This document shows positions 1 to 8,184 of a stretch of DNA of 64,000 bases, piece by piece. The translations under genes were made by a program, and so were the position numbers. A model generated the notes under the pieces. That model made no database searches, had not been told where the DNA came from, and was given only the letters and a program-made list of their open reading frames with translations. Source of the DNA: Enterobacteriaceae bacterium RIT691 (GTDB taxonomy: Bacteria > Pseudomonadota > Gammaproteobacteria > Enterobacterales > Enterobacteriaceae); assembly GCA_009668205.1 (NCBI GenBank), contig WJYM01000005.1:124001-188000 (forward strand), given 5' to 3'. Position 1 is the first letter of the stretch. Every line of letters starts with the position of its first letter.

Positions 1-614
1 TCAGTACCGGCTGCGCCGGTGCCGGTGCCATCAGTCTGGTCGTCTTTGAACGTCGCACTCACATTACCCAGATCAGTTACCAGGCTGCCCAGCTGAGAAG
101 AGATATCCACGCTGATGGTGTCAGACGATTCTGCACCCACCTGGAAGGACACGGATGACTGGAACAGGCCGTCTTTACCGGTGTTGCTGTTACCGCTGGT
201 GCCGAACAGGTTGGTGCCACCGTAAGTGGTGTTTTCCATCATGTCAGACATCTGCTGGCCCAGTTCATCGTACTCGTCCTGCATCGCCTGCAGGTCATCG
301 TCGCTGTACGTTCCGTTCGATGCCTGAGTGGCGAGGTCGTTCATACGGCCCAGAACGTCAGTCATTTCGTCGAACATGCCATCTGCAGTCTGCAGCATTG
401 CCGTCGCATCGCTGATGTTGCGCAGTGCAACCGCATCACCGTCAGACTGAGTCTGCAGGCGGGTCGCGATTTGCTTACCGGCGGCATCGTCAGCAGAAGA
501 GTTGATGCGGTTACCGGTAGCCAGACGCTCCATGGAGGTTGCCAGGGAGGAGTTTGATTTATTGATGGCGTTAACTGCTGCCATAGAGGCAACGTTGGTG
601 TTCATCGATAACAT
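1..614 (-). CDS. lafA: Lateral flagellin, 5' part only (gene runs off the left edge)
   Basis: Filament subunit, exported through the flagellar secretion system and polymerised outside the cell. The reading frame from ATG at 614 starts MLSMNTNVASMAAVNAINKS and continues open to base 1 (about 204 codons). It shows the conserved flagellin D0/D1 helix, with the signature segment ERLATGNRINSSADDAAGKQ, then NISDATAMLQTADG and the 'LATQASNGTYS' turn. The start is supported by AAGGA eight bases upstream. The protein has no FliC-like MAQVINTN opening, which fits the lateral (LafA) class. It is preceded by a sigma28-like promoter. The variable middle and the C-terminal D0 are outside the window, so filament length class cannot be judged. 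Confidence 0.9.
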   Translation of the reverse strand, partial: MLSMNTNVASMAAVNAINKSNSSLATSMERLATGNRINSSADDAAGKQIATRLQTQSDGDAVALRNISDATAMLQTADGMFDEMTDVLGRMNDLATQASNGTYSDDDLQAMQDEYDELGQQMSDMMENTTYGGTNLFGTSGNSNTGKDGLFQSSVSFQVGAESSDTISVDISSQLGSLVTDLGNVSATFKDDQTDGTGTGAAGT

Positions 615-661
615 GATACTGTTCCTTGTTAAAATTAAGATTTACCGCTTGGTACTCCTGA

Positions 662-689
662 AATGCGGCACCCCCGGCGTGAAACTTAA
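662..689 (-). promoter_or_regulatory. Candidate sigma28 promoter of the lateral flagellin gene
   Basis: On the minus strand TAAG (685-688 region) is followed by 15 bases and then GCCGCATT (669-662). This matches the sigma28 layout TAAA-N15-GCCGATAA with G for A in the -35 box. It sits about 48 bases before the flagellin ATG. The same TTAAG...GCCGC pattern occurs before flgK. Inferred by pattern only. Confidence 0.55.
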
Positions 690-865
690 TAAAGTTTTTA
701 ATTAAATTTTCAGCTCGTTGTTTTTCAACGAAAAGATAATCAGAAAATGATAAGCACGCCCCGCAAATACAGTATTTCCATGGAATGAAATCGGGGATAT
801 AACCAACAGCTCACAGCAAATTTATTAATAAACAGAGCGGCACAGTAAATGAATAACAGGGCGGT

Positions 866-892
866 TAAAGAAGAAGGTAAAATAACGGACAA
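866..892 (+). promoter_or_regulatory. Possible sigma28-type promoter before the NlpC/P60 gene
   Basis: TAAAGAAG at 866-873, an 11-base spacer and ACGGACAA at 885-892 resemble TAAAGTTT-N11-GCCGATAA at 10 of 16 positions. It lies about 70 bases before the ATG at 961. The rest of the 615-960 gap is AT-rich and shows no gene. Weak evidence. Confidence 0.3.
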
Positions 893-960
893 TGACTGCT
901 CAATAGTGTCCGACAAGATAATTTAGCCCGGGCACAGAATGGCCGAAAATACGACCCGTA

Positions 961-1770
961 ATGCCAATGCTACCGCTTATCGTCAAGAAAACACTTAAAC
1001 CGTTGCTGCTGGTGATGATCGTTATCCCTTTCACCGCACAAGCCGTAAAACCCACGCCAACCCACCACCATAAGCGTGCAGTGCATAAAAAGAAACGCGT
1101 CGCCCCGGTCGACACCCTGAGCTATGCTGCCCGTTTGCGAATGCTCAATCGAGCGCGATTGCTGAACCACTATCACGCCGAACATCCCAAAACGAGTGTT
1201 GCTGAGCTGGCCGCGATTTCCACCTCAACACGCGCGCAGCGGGCAGCAAACAGAACGTTAGTGAAGGCTCACCCTGAGTGGTTTCGTGGGCCATGGAAGT
1301 TGGGAGACAGTCGCTGGGAACACGTGGAAGATAACGACACGTTTCTCAGCCACGACCACCTGAAAAACCTGACGGAAGTGGCTATCCATCGTATGGAAGC
1401 CCAGTTAGGGAAGCCGTATGTCTGGGGCGGAACCGCGCCTGATACCGGGTTTGATTGCAGCGGGCTGGTGTTCTACGCCTATAACAAAGTGCTGGCAGAA
1501 AAGCTGCCGCGCACGGCGAACCAGATGTACCACTACCGACGTGGCGTGAAAGTGCCGGGGGATGCGCTACGACGCGGCGACCTGCTCTTCTTTCATGTGC
1601 ACAGCAGCGCGCAGGTGGCTGACCATATGGGCGTATATCTGGGACACGGTCAATTTATCGAATCCCCACGCACCGGTGAAGCGGTTCGGGTCAGTCAGCT
1701 TCAGGATCAGTTCTGGCAGGATCACTTCCTCGGCGCTCGCCGTATTCTGACCCGCAATACCATTCTCTAA
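961..1770 (+). CDS. Exported NlpC/P60 (C40) family peptidoglycan endopeptidase
   Basis: 269 aa. Residues 1-28 form a signal peptide (hydrophobic run LLLVMIVIPF, then AQA). Residues 30-50 are rich in His, Lys and Arg. The C-terminal half is an NlpC/P60 domain: GKPYVWGGTAPDTGFDCSG holds the catalytic Cys166, DHMG the general-base His222, and QFIESP sits where Spr-type enzymes have the third polar residue, usually His; here it is Glu234. Family members cut the D-Glu/mDAP bond of cell-wall peptides. The gene is convergent with the next minus-strand gene, their stop codons overlapping by four bases, and is back to back with the flagellin gene. A role in letting the rod through the cell wall is an inference from context. 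ATG at 967 is an alternative start; no strong ribosome site marks either. Confidence 0.8.
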   Translation: MPMLPLIVKKTLKPLLLVMIVIPFTAQAVKPTPTHHHKRAVHKKKRVAPVDTLSYAARLRMLNRARLLNHYHAEHPKTSVAELAAISTSTRAQRAANRTLVKAHPEWFRGPWKLGDSRWEHVEDNDTFLSHDHLKNLTEVAIHRMEAQLGKPYVWGGTAPDTGFDCSGLVFYAYNKVLAEKLPRTANQMYHYRRGVKVPGDALRRGDLLFFHVHSSAQVADHMGVYLGHGQFIESPRTGEAVRVSQLQDQFWQDHFLGARRILTRNTIL

Positions 1771-2795
1771 AGATTGAGGATCTGTAACAGGATTATCAGT
1801 AGGGTTGCCAGCAGCACCACCACCGCAACGGATAGCCAGCCCGGCGTGAAAGCCTGGCGTAGATCGGCAGAAGACGCGGTAAACGGATGCCACAGCGGTG
1901 AAGCACTGTTATTCGCATCAGCATCTATGCGTATATCCCCCTTTTGCGTTTCCTTCGACGTCTGCTCTTCGGCAATGCGCCCGCGTCTGACCAAAACGCT
2001 GCCTTCGCCACGACGCTCGCCGGGCTCCTGTTTGGTGAGCGTTCGGGGATCTTCAGATGTCCTGGCTGCTGCTGACGTTTCTTCGCCCACCCCTTTCAGC
2101 AGCTTCTGCGTTAGCGACAGCAGCGATGTCCCGGGTTTGTCTTCAGCACGCGTTTTTTTCACTTCCTCAGGCTGACTCAATACCGTCTTCACGCGTGGTG
2201 TATCGCGAACAAACGCCGGCACAGGAGAGGAGAACATAGTCTGCTCTTCATCCGCCAGCAGGGTCGCTAACCGTTGGGTTGGCAAGCTGACAGGTCTGGC
2301 GGTCGCCGATAGCCTGCGATTCGCCACAAGGGATGATCGCGGCGCGGGCGAGGCGTTGTTTGTTGCGTTTTTACGACGAGGCGCGGGCGTTACCTGTTGT
2401 TCACTGCGCTGACGCGCAGGAGCCGGTGAGCCGCATGGCGCGTCAGGTGCGGTTGAGACCACAGGCTCATAGGGAACAAAAGGCGCTTTGGGCTGCTCAT
2501 CCGGATACTGAGGAACAACAGAGGGCTGCGGCGGTTGGACGGTCCGTGTTGCTGGGGAAGAATCCGGTTCGGGTAAACCCGGCACCGGCGATGACGCCAG
2601 ATGATCGATCGCCGCGTTTAATACCGCCTTCTTCAGCAAAGAGGGCGACTTGTCCGCGACGTAGTCAGACTCCGGCTCAGGAGACGCCGCAGGAGAGGCA
2701 CTTGCCTCTTCTACCTGAACGCTGTCCAGCATCTCTCCGAGGGCCTGCGGAACCGCTGTTGTGAGGTTCTGCAGGGCTCCGTGGATCCTCGCCAT
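1767..2795 (-). CDS. Unrecognised Pro/Ala-rich tail-anchored protein coupled to flhA
   Basis: 342 aa; I do not recognise a family. The first ~290 residues are rich in Pro, Ala, Ser, Glu and Arg and look disordered, with few hydrophobic stretches apart from short helices such as SLLKKAVLNAAIDHL and SLLSLTQKLLKGVG. The last ~25 residues (WLSVAVVVLLATLLIILLQI) form one membrane segment ending at the C-terminus, a tail anchor with the bulk in the cytoplasm. No signal peptide. Its ATG shares a base with the flhA stop (TAATG), so it is translated with the export operon and is its last gene. It could be an accessory or scaffold of the export gate or C-ring, or a regulator; this is inference. It is not FlhE, FlhF or FlhG by any visible feature. 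Confidence 0.75.
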   Translation of the reverse strand: MARIHGALQNLTTAVPQALGEMLDSVQVEEASASPAASPEPESDYVADKSPSLLKKAVLNAAIDHLASSPVPGLPEPDSSPATRTVQPPQPSVVPQYPDEQPKAPFVPYEPVVSTAPDAPCGSPAPARQRSEQQVTPAPRRKNATNNASPAPRSSLVANRRLSATARPVSLPTQRLATLLADEEQTMFSSPVPAFVRDTPRVKTVLSQPEEVKKTRAEDKPGTSLLSLTQKLLKGVGEETSAAARTSEDPRTLTKQEPGERRGEGSVLVRRGRIAEEQTSKETQKGDIRIDADANNSASPLWHPFTASSADLRQAFTPGWLSVAVVVLLATLLIILLQILNL

Positions 2796-4885
2796 TAGCT
2801 CAGAGAGCCCAGGATTTTGAGCTCAAGTTCATCCGGCACTTCGTTGTAAGAAAGTACCTGAAGCCCTGGCGCAAACAGACGTGCGTAGCGCGCCAGTAAC
2901 GGGCGCAGCAGCGGAGCCACTAACAGCACCGGTGCCCGGCCTGCCGCCTTCATCTGCTCTTTAATCTGCGGCATGTTGTTCTGGAACTGGCTGAGCATAT
3001 TCGGGTCGACGGAGACGCTGTCCAGCGCCACTTTACCGCCCTGCTGGGCCTGATTCACAATGCTGGTCAGCAGATTCTCCAGCTCATTGTCGAGGGTATA
3101 GACCGACAGTTCACTGTCTCGCTGGAGGCCGGAGGTGATACTGCGACGCAGGGCGAGTCGGACATCCGATGCCAGCAGCAAGGTCTCTTTGGTGACTGCA
3201 CTGCTGGCAACCAGTACCGTCGCGATGGTCACGATATCCCGTAGCGAAACCCCTTCCGTCAGCAGTTGCCGGTAGACCTTTAACAGCTGACTGTAGTTAA
3301 GCGCGGCGTTCAGATCCTCTGCCAGCCGTGGTGCCATGGAGGCCAGACGATTATGCAGCAGCGTAATATCGTCATAGTTGAACAGATCAGGGATGAAATT
3401 GCGCACCACTTTATTGACGTGGGTGGCAATGATGCTGGCACTGTCTACTACCTGATAGCCCAGATTCAGCGCTTTCGCTTTTTGCTCATTCTGGATCCAG
3501 GTCACCGGCATGCCATAAGCCGGATCCTGTCCCATCGCCCCGTCAATTTCTCCGTAAATCTCGCTGGAGGGCAAAGCCATCAGCTTGTTCGACGGGATGT
3601 TGCCCTGCTCGGCCTGAATGCCGTTGATAAAAATGGCATATTCGGTCGGCTTCAGGCGGAAGTTTTCACGCACCCTGATTTCCGGTAACAGCACGCCATT
3701 CCCGTCGGAAATCACCTGGCGCACCCCGCGAATACGCTGAGTGAGCGGATCGCCTTTATCTTTATCAATCAGCGACACCAGCTTATACCCAAGGCTCAGG
3801 CTGATAGGCTCTATCAGCGGGATAGTCTGCCAGCTGACCTGCTGATCCGCCGTCTCGGTGATCGTTTTGGTCAGGGTCTCCAGGTTTTGCGTCTCTTCCA
3901 CCGCTTCCTGAGGACGTTTGCTCATCCGCCAGGCACCAAAGGCCAACAGCGCGGTAAACAGCAGGAACGGCAGATGCGGCATCCCCGGCACAATCGCCAT
4001 GATGAACATGATCGCCGCAGCGGTGTACAGCACCGACGGCGACGCCAGCAATTGCTTACGCACATCGCTGGAAAGGTCTCCGGCATCGCTAACACGGGTC
4101 ACAATGATCGCCGCGGCGGTCGACAGCAGCAGCGACGGGATCTGCGCCACCAGACCATCACCGATGGTCATCAGCACATATTGCTGAAACGCGGCTTCCG
4201 CCCCGAGGTTGTATTTGAAGATACCAATACAGGTACCGCCGATCAGGTTGATGGCCAGGATCATCATCCCGGCAATCGCATCACCGCGAACAAACTTGGA
4301 GGCCCCGTCCATCGCACCGTAGAAGTCCGCTTCGCTGGCGACCTCTTTTCGGCGGGTTTGCGCCTGGGTTTGATTGATCAGCCCGGCGTTCAGGTCGGCA
4401 TCGATCGCCATCTGTTTACCCGGCATCGCATCGAGCGTAAAGCGGGCGGAGACCTCTGAAATACGTTCGGCCCCCTTGGTCACCACGATAAAGTTGATGA
4501 TCATCAGAATGATGAACACCACAAAACCGACCACAAAGTTACCGCCGATCACCACCTGACCAAACGATTCGATGACCTTACCCGCGGCCCCTGCCCCTTC
4601 CTGACCAAACAGCATCACCACGCGGGTTGATGCGACGTTGAGCGACAGGCGCAACAGCGTTGTCACCAACAGCACGGTCGGGAACAGGCTAAATTCCAGC
4701 GGTCGCTTCGCAGAGATACTGACCAGCAGCACCATCACCGCCAGCACAATGTTAAAGGTAAACAGAATATCCAGTAGCGCAGGCGGCAATGGCAGGATAA
4801 TCATCGCCAGCACAGAGAGCAGAACCAGAGGTACGGCTAACTGCGCTTTGCTCAGATAGGTGAGTAATTGCTTACTGTTGGTCAT
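2795..4885 (-). CDS. flhA: FlhA, flagellar export gate protein (lateral system, LfhA)
   Basis: 696 aa, close to the usual ~690. FlhA forms the nonameric ring of the type III flagellar export gate: eight N-terminal membrane helices (about residues 1-330) use proton motive force, and the large cytoplasmic C-terminal domain docks chaperone-substrate complexes. Visible family signatures include GAERISEVSARFTLDAMPGK with the conserved cytoplasmic-loop segment and QMAIDADLNAGLI. The C-terminal domain starts near residue 340. The start overlaps the end of flhB by 14 bases. In Flag-2 naming this is lfhA; in E. coli K-12 only a fragment (fhiA) remains of the equivalent gene. Confidence 0.95.
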   Translation of the reverse strand: MTNSKQLLTYLSKAQLAVPLVLLSVLAMIILPLPPALLDILFTFNIVLAVMVLLVSISAKRPLEFSLFPTVLLVTTLLRLSLNVASTRVVMLFGQEGAGAAGKVIESFGQVVIGGNFVVGFVVFIILMIINFIVVTKGAERISEVSARFTLDAMPGKQMAIDADLNAGLINQTQAQTRRKEVASEADFYGAMDGASKFVRGDAIAGMMILAINLIGGTCIGIFKYNLGAEAAFQQYVLMTIGDGLVAQIPSLLLSTAAAIIVTRVSDAGDLSSDVRKQLLASPSVLYTAAAIMFIMAIVPGMPHLPFLLFTALLAFGAWRMSKRPQEAVEETQNLETLTKTITETADQQVSWQTIPLIEPISLSLGYKLVSLIDKDKGDPLTQRIRGVRQVISDGNGVLLPEIRVRENFRLKPTEYAIFINGIQAEQGNIPSNKLMALPSSEIYGEIDGAMGQDPAYGMPVTWIQNEQKAKALNLGYQVVDSASIIATHVNKVVRNFIPDLFNYDDITLLHNRLASMAPRLAEDLNAALNYSQLLKVYRQLLTEGVSLRDIVTIATVLVASSAVTKETLLLASDVRLALRRSITSGLQRDSELSVYTLDNELENLLTSIVNQAQQGGKVALDSVSVDPNMLSQFQNNMPQIKEQMKAAGRAPVLLVAPLLRPLLARYARLFAPGLQVLSYNEVPDELELKILGSLS

Positions 4886-6011
4886 TATCCGTTTTCAAAA
4901 CCTCTTTTGGGATGGAGATATAGCGATTAAGCTGCGGTCGCGGCTGCGAGCCGGAACGCCAGTTTTTCAGTTGCAGGACATAGGTCAGCACGTGGGCGAT
5001 GGCGCGGTAGAGCTGGAAGGGGATCTGCTGATTCACCTGCGTGGTGTAGTACACGGAACGGGCAAGCCGAGGAAATTCCACCACCTCAATATTGTGCTCC
5101 CGGGCCACCTGGCGAATGAACAGTGCGATCTCGTCGGTGCCTTTCGCCACCACAAACGGTGCCTGTGCGCGTTCCAGGTCGTACTTTAGAGCGACCGCGT
5201 AGTGCGTCGGGTTGGTGATCACCACGTCAGCATTGGGAATAACCTTACGCATCTGCCCCATCGCCATCTGGCGTTGCAGGCGACGGACTTTGGCTTTAAC
5301 CTCCGGCTTCCCTTCCTGGTTCTTGTGCTCTTCCTTGACCTCCTGCTTGGTCATCTTCAGTTTTTTAGTGAACATCTTTTGCGCCAGTGGCACATCGACC
5401 AGGGCAAAGAAGACAAACAGGATCACGAAATTAAGCATGATGCCGTGATACATCGACAGGCCCTGACTCACCGCATGCTCAAATGAGAAATCCTGCAGAT
5501 GGACAAACGCCATAAAGTTGTTGCGTACGCTGAACCAAATCAGCACCAGCACCACCATCGCCTTCAGCACCATTTTTCCGGTTTCAACCAACTGATCGGC
5601 GGAGAAGAAGCGACCAAAACCCGAAATCGGATTGATTTTACTGAAATCAGGCAGCAACTTTTTCGGCAGCAGGACAAATCCGCCGGGCACCAGAGAAGCC
5701 AGGATTGCCGCCGCGGGGATCGGGATCAGCGTGATGATAAACTTCAACATGATCAAAAGATTATGTTTAAGGAAATGCGCGACAATCCCGGGTTCGTTGA
5801 TGTGCGTGGCGTAGCCATGAATGGTGAGAAACGCTTCACGGATAAAGCTTGCGTACGCTGGAAACGAATTACTGACCACAATAAATGAGACCAACAGCGT
5901 GGCGGCCAGCCCCATATCCTTTGATCGCGCAATTTGCCCGTCTTCACGGGCTTTACGCAGCTTCTGTTTCGAGGGTTTTTCTGTTTTTTCTTCGCTGCTG
6001 CTGTCAGCCAT
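4872..6011 (-). CDS. flhB: FlhB, export gate and substrate-specificity switch (LfhB)
   Basis: 379 aa, normal length. Inner membrane protein with a charged N-terminus (SSSEEKTEKPSKQKLRKARE, family-typical), four membrane helices and a cytoplasmic tail. The autocleavage motif NPTH is intact (VVITNPTHYAVAL), so the switch from rod/hook to filament export should work by the normal self-cleavage between Asn and Pro. It overlaps fliR by eight bases upstream and flhA by 14 downstream, consistent with one translationally coupled operon. Confidence 0.95.
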   Translation of the reverse strand: MADSSSEEKTEKPSKQKLRKAREDGQIARSKDMGLAATLLVSFIVVSNSFPAYASFIREAFLTIHGYATHINEPGIVAHFLKHNLLIMLKFIITLIPIPAAAILASLVPGGFVLLPKKLLPDFSKINPISGFGRFFSADQLVETGKMVLKAMVVLVLIWFSVRNNFMAFVHLQDFSFEHAVSQGLSMYHGIMLNFVILFVFFALVDVPLAQKMFTKKLKMTKQEVKEEHKNQEGKPEVKAKVRRLQRQMAMGQMRKVIPNADVVITNPTHYAVALKYDLERAQAPFVVAKGTDEIALFIRQVAREHNIEVVEFPRLARSVYYTTQVNQQIPFQLYRAIAHVLTYVLQLKNWRSGSQPRPQLNRYISIPKEVLKTDNDQQ

Positions 6012-6777
6012 GGGACACCTTCAGCTTGTCCATCTGATGCAGCACCGTATTCACCAAATGCAGATAGTGATCCGGCACGCTAAACATCAGCGCAGCAAAG
6101 CAGACAAGCCCGGCCAGCATGTTGATCGGGAAACCCAGGGAATAGAGATTCAGCGACGGCGAAATGCGGTTGAGCAAACCAAAGCACATCTGCACGACGA
6201 GCATGATGAAGGTGGTGGGCAACGCCAGCAGCAGCGCGGAGGAGAGTACCCAGGTGAAGGCCATCGCCACCGACGATAAAGACTGTGGCGATAATGCATT
6301 TCCGATAGGCCAGTAAGTGAAGCTTTTATACAGAATGCTCACCAACAGCAGATGCCCGTCCATGGCAAAAAACAGCAGGATGCCAAAAATGTTGATGAAC
6401 TCCCCCAGCACCGCAATATTGGCGCCGCTGCCGGGATCGTTCATGGTCGCCATGCTCATCCCCATGTTGAAGGAGAGTATCTGCCCGGCCATCTGCAATA
6501 TCTGAAACACCAGCTGCAGCATCATGCCAAACAGCATGCCCCAGATGAATTGTTCCAGGGTGAGCAATATCGTGTTGAGCAGGTGATCCGGTATCGGATG
6601 AGGGATCATCGGCGTGATAATAAAGCTCAGCAAGCCAGACAGCATGATCCTCACGCGAATGGTAAAAGCGCGGTTATTGAATACAGGGCCAAACTGAAAG
6701 AAGGTCATGATGCGAACGAACGGGAACCACATCCCGAGCACCAGATTGGTGAACTGTACGACGTCGGTCTGTAGCAT
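6004..6777 (-). CDS. fliR: FliR, flagellar export gate membrane protein (LfiR)
   Basis: 257 aa with about six hydrophobic helices; part of the FliP5-Q4-R1 export channel at the base of the rod. Family features are the conserved segment FNMGMSMATMNDPGSGANIAV (after 'AGQILSFNMG') and the FGI-LLFFAMDGHLLL helix, close to the usual 'FLAIDGHL' pattern. The gene follows fliQ with a one-base gap and overlaps the flhB start. Confidence 0.94.
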   Translation of the reverse strand: MLQTDVVQFTNLVLGMWFPFVRIMTFFQFGPVFNNRAFTIRVRIMLSGLLSFIITPMIPHPIPDHLLNTILLTLEQFIWGMLFGMMLQLVFQILQMAGQILSFNMGMSMATMNDPGSGANIAVLGEFINIFGILLFFAMDGHLLLVSILYKSFTYWPIGNALSPQSLSSVAMAFTWVLSSALLLALPTTFIMLVVQMCFGLLNRISPSLNLYSLGFPINMLAGLVCFAALMFSVPDHYLHLVNTVLHQMDKLKVSHG

Positions 6778-6778
6778 G

Positions 6779-7051
6779 CTAATGAACCAATACCGCCGCC
6801 TGGGTGAACAAATGAATGCACAGATCGCCCAGGGTGGTAATCATCCATTTCCCGCTGATCCCCAGCACCGCCAGGGTCACAATCAGACGCGGCAAAAAGG
6901 TCAGCGTCTGTTCGTTGATTTGAGTGACCGCCTGAAAAATACTGACGCACAGCCCGACCAGCAGGCTGGGTACCACCAGTACGCACACCAGCATGATCAC
7001 TACTTTTATTCCGCTTCCGACAATATCTGCCGCGACATCGACTGTTAACAT
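6779..7051 (-). CDS. fliQ: FliQ, flagellar export gate membrane protein (LfiQ)
   Basis: 90 aa, two membrane helices joined by a conserved loop (VGLCVSIFQAVTQINEQTLT), which is the hallmark of FliQ and its type III secretion homologues. Length matches the family (about 89). Lies between fliP and fliR in the standard order with a 15-base gap to fliP. Confidence 0.94.
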   Translation of the reverse strand: MLTVDVAADIVGSGIKVVIMLVCVLVVPSLLVGLCVSIFQAVTQINEQTLTFLPRLIVTLAVLGISGKWMITTLGDLCIHLFTQAAVLVH

Positions 7052-7066
7052 GCTGCGTTCTCGTTG

Positions 7067-7825
7067 TTATCCCAGTCCGAGGCCACGGATACTGGCGGTG
7101 AGCGTGCCGACCGTTAACGACCACCCGTCGATAAGCACGAAGAGCATCAGCTTAAACGGCAGAGAGACAATCAGTGGCGACAGCATCATCATCCCCATCG
7201 CCATCAGAACGCTGGCGACGATCAGGTCGATCACAAGGAACGGGATGTAGATCATGAAGCCTATCTGGAAAGCGGTTTTTAACTCACTCAGCACATAGGC
7301 CGGCACGACAATCGTCAGATCCTGTTCGGCGGGATCCCCTTTCACATTGGCGATGGTCATGATTTGCGCCATCGCTTTTTTATCCGTCTGCGCCAACATA
7401 AAACGCTTTAACGGCTTCGTCCCGGTTGCCAGCGCCTCAGAGAGCGTGATTTGATCATTTTCAAACGGCACCACGGCGTGGTCGTAGATATTGATGCCGA
7501 TAGGCCGCATCACCAGCATGGTCAGCGCGAGCGCAATACCAATCAGAATTCGGTTGGGCGGCGATTGCTGTAATCCCATCGCCTGTCGCAGCAGCGAAAG
7601 CACGATAATAAAGCGCGTGAAACAGGTCATCATCAACACTAACGTGGGCAACATCCCCAACAGCGTCATGAGGATCAGCACCTGGAGCTTTACGCTGTAT
7701 TCCTGAGTATCGCCGTGGTTCACCACGCTCAGTAACCCTATCTCTCCCCCCTGCGCAAAGGCATGAGAGGAGAGGAACATCAGGGCGAGACCTGCCAGAG
7801 GGGCAAGGAGACGACGGGCATTCAT
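7067..7825 (-). CDS. fliP: FliP, flagellar export gate membrane protein (LfiP)
   Basis: 252 aa. The N-terminal signal peptide (LLAPLAGLALMFLSSHAFA) is cleaved in FliP proteins. The family signatures are visible: LMTLLGMLPTLVLMMTCFTRFIIVLSLLR, a first membrane pair, and the PFKLMLFVLIDGWSL near the end. The gene overlaps fliN by four bases; no fliO lies between them although fliO usually separates fliN and fliP. Confidence 0.95.
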   Translation of the reverse strand: MNARRLLAPLAGLALMFLSSHAFAQGGEIGLLSVVNHGDTQEYSVKLQVLILMTLLGMLPTLVLMMTCFTRFIIVLSLLRQAMGLQQSPPNRILIGIALALTMLVMRPIGINIYDHAVVPFENDQITLSEALATGTKPLKRFMLAQTDKKAMAQIMTIANVKGDPAEQDLTIVVPAYVLSELKTAFQIGFMIYIPFLVIDLIVASVLMAMGMMMLSPLIVSLPFKLMLFVLIDGWSLTVGTLTASIRGLGLG

Positions 7826-8184
7826 GGTTTCAGATCGTTGATTTCGCGCGAGTTAAATTCCAGTACGCGCAGGCCATACTTTTCGTTGACCACCACCACT
7901 TCCGCTTTGCCGAGCAAAATGTTGTTCACTTTGATATCCAGCGGTTCGCCCGCCAGCTTATCCAGTTCGATGACCGTGTCGTCATCCATCTCCAGCAAAT
8001 CAGCCAGCATCACCTCAACGGAAGAGACTTCCAGGGTCAGCGTGACCGGAATGCGTTTTAGCAGAGACAGGGAATTTTTTTGTCTTTCCGCTGCTGCAGA
8101 GGGGGCGCTGCTTACCGTTTCGGCAGCCGTCTCGGTGGTGTTAAGTTCAAAACCTTGTTCGAGTAAATCTTCATGCTCATTCAT
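7822..8184 (-). CDS. fliN: FliN, C-ring switch protein (LfiN)
   Basis: About 120 aa from ATG at 8184 (MNEHEDLLEQGFELN). This start overlaps the fliM stop as ATGAATGA and gives the acidic N-terminus typical of FliN; a longer frame begins at 8211 but lacks a better ribosome site. The C-terminal SpoA domain is clear: PVTLTLEVSSVEVMLADLLE, then IELDKLAGEPLDIKVN and a closing GLRVLEFNSR. FliN forms the lower rim of the C-ring and binds the FliH-FliI ATPase complex. Confidence 0.9.
   Translation of the reverse strand: MNEHEDLLEQGFELNTTETAAETVSSAPSAAAERQKNSLSLLKRIPVTLTLEVSSVEVMLADLLEMDDDTVIELDKLAGEPLDIKVNNILLGKAEVVVVNEKYGLRVLEFNSREINDLKP

Noticed and set aside
3887-4459. 190-codon plus-strand frame opposite flhA
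   Set aside because: Lies wholly within the flhA gene on the other strand; low-complexity Arg/Gln/His-rich translation typical of shadow frames.
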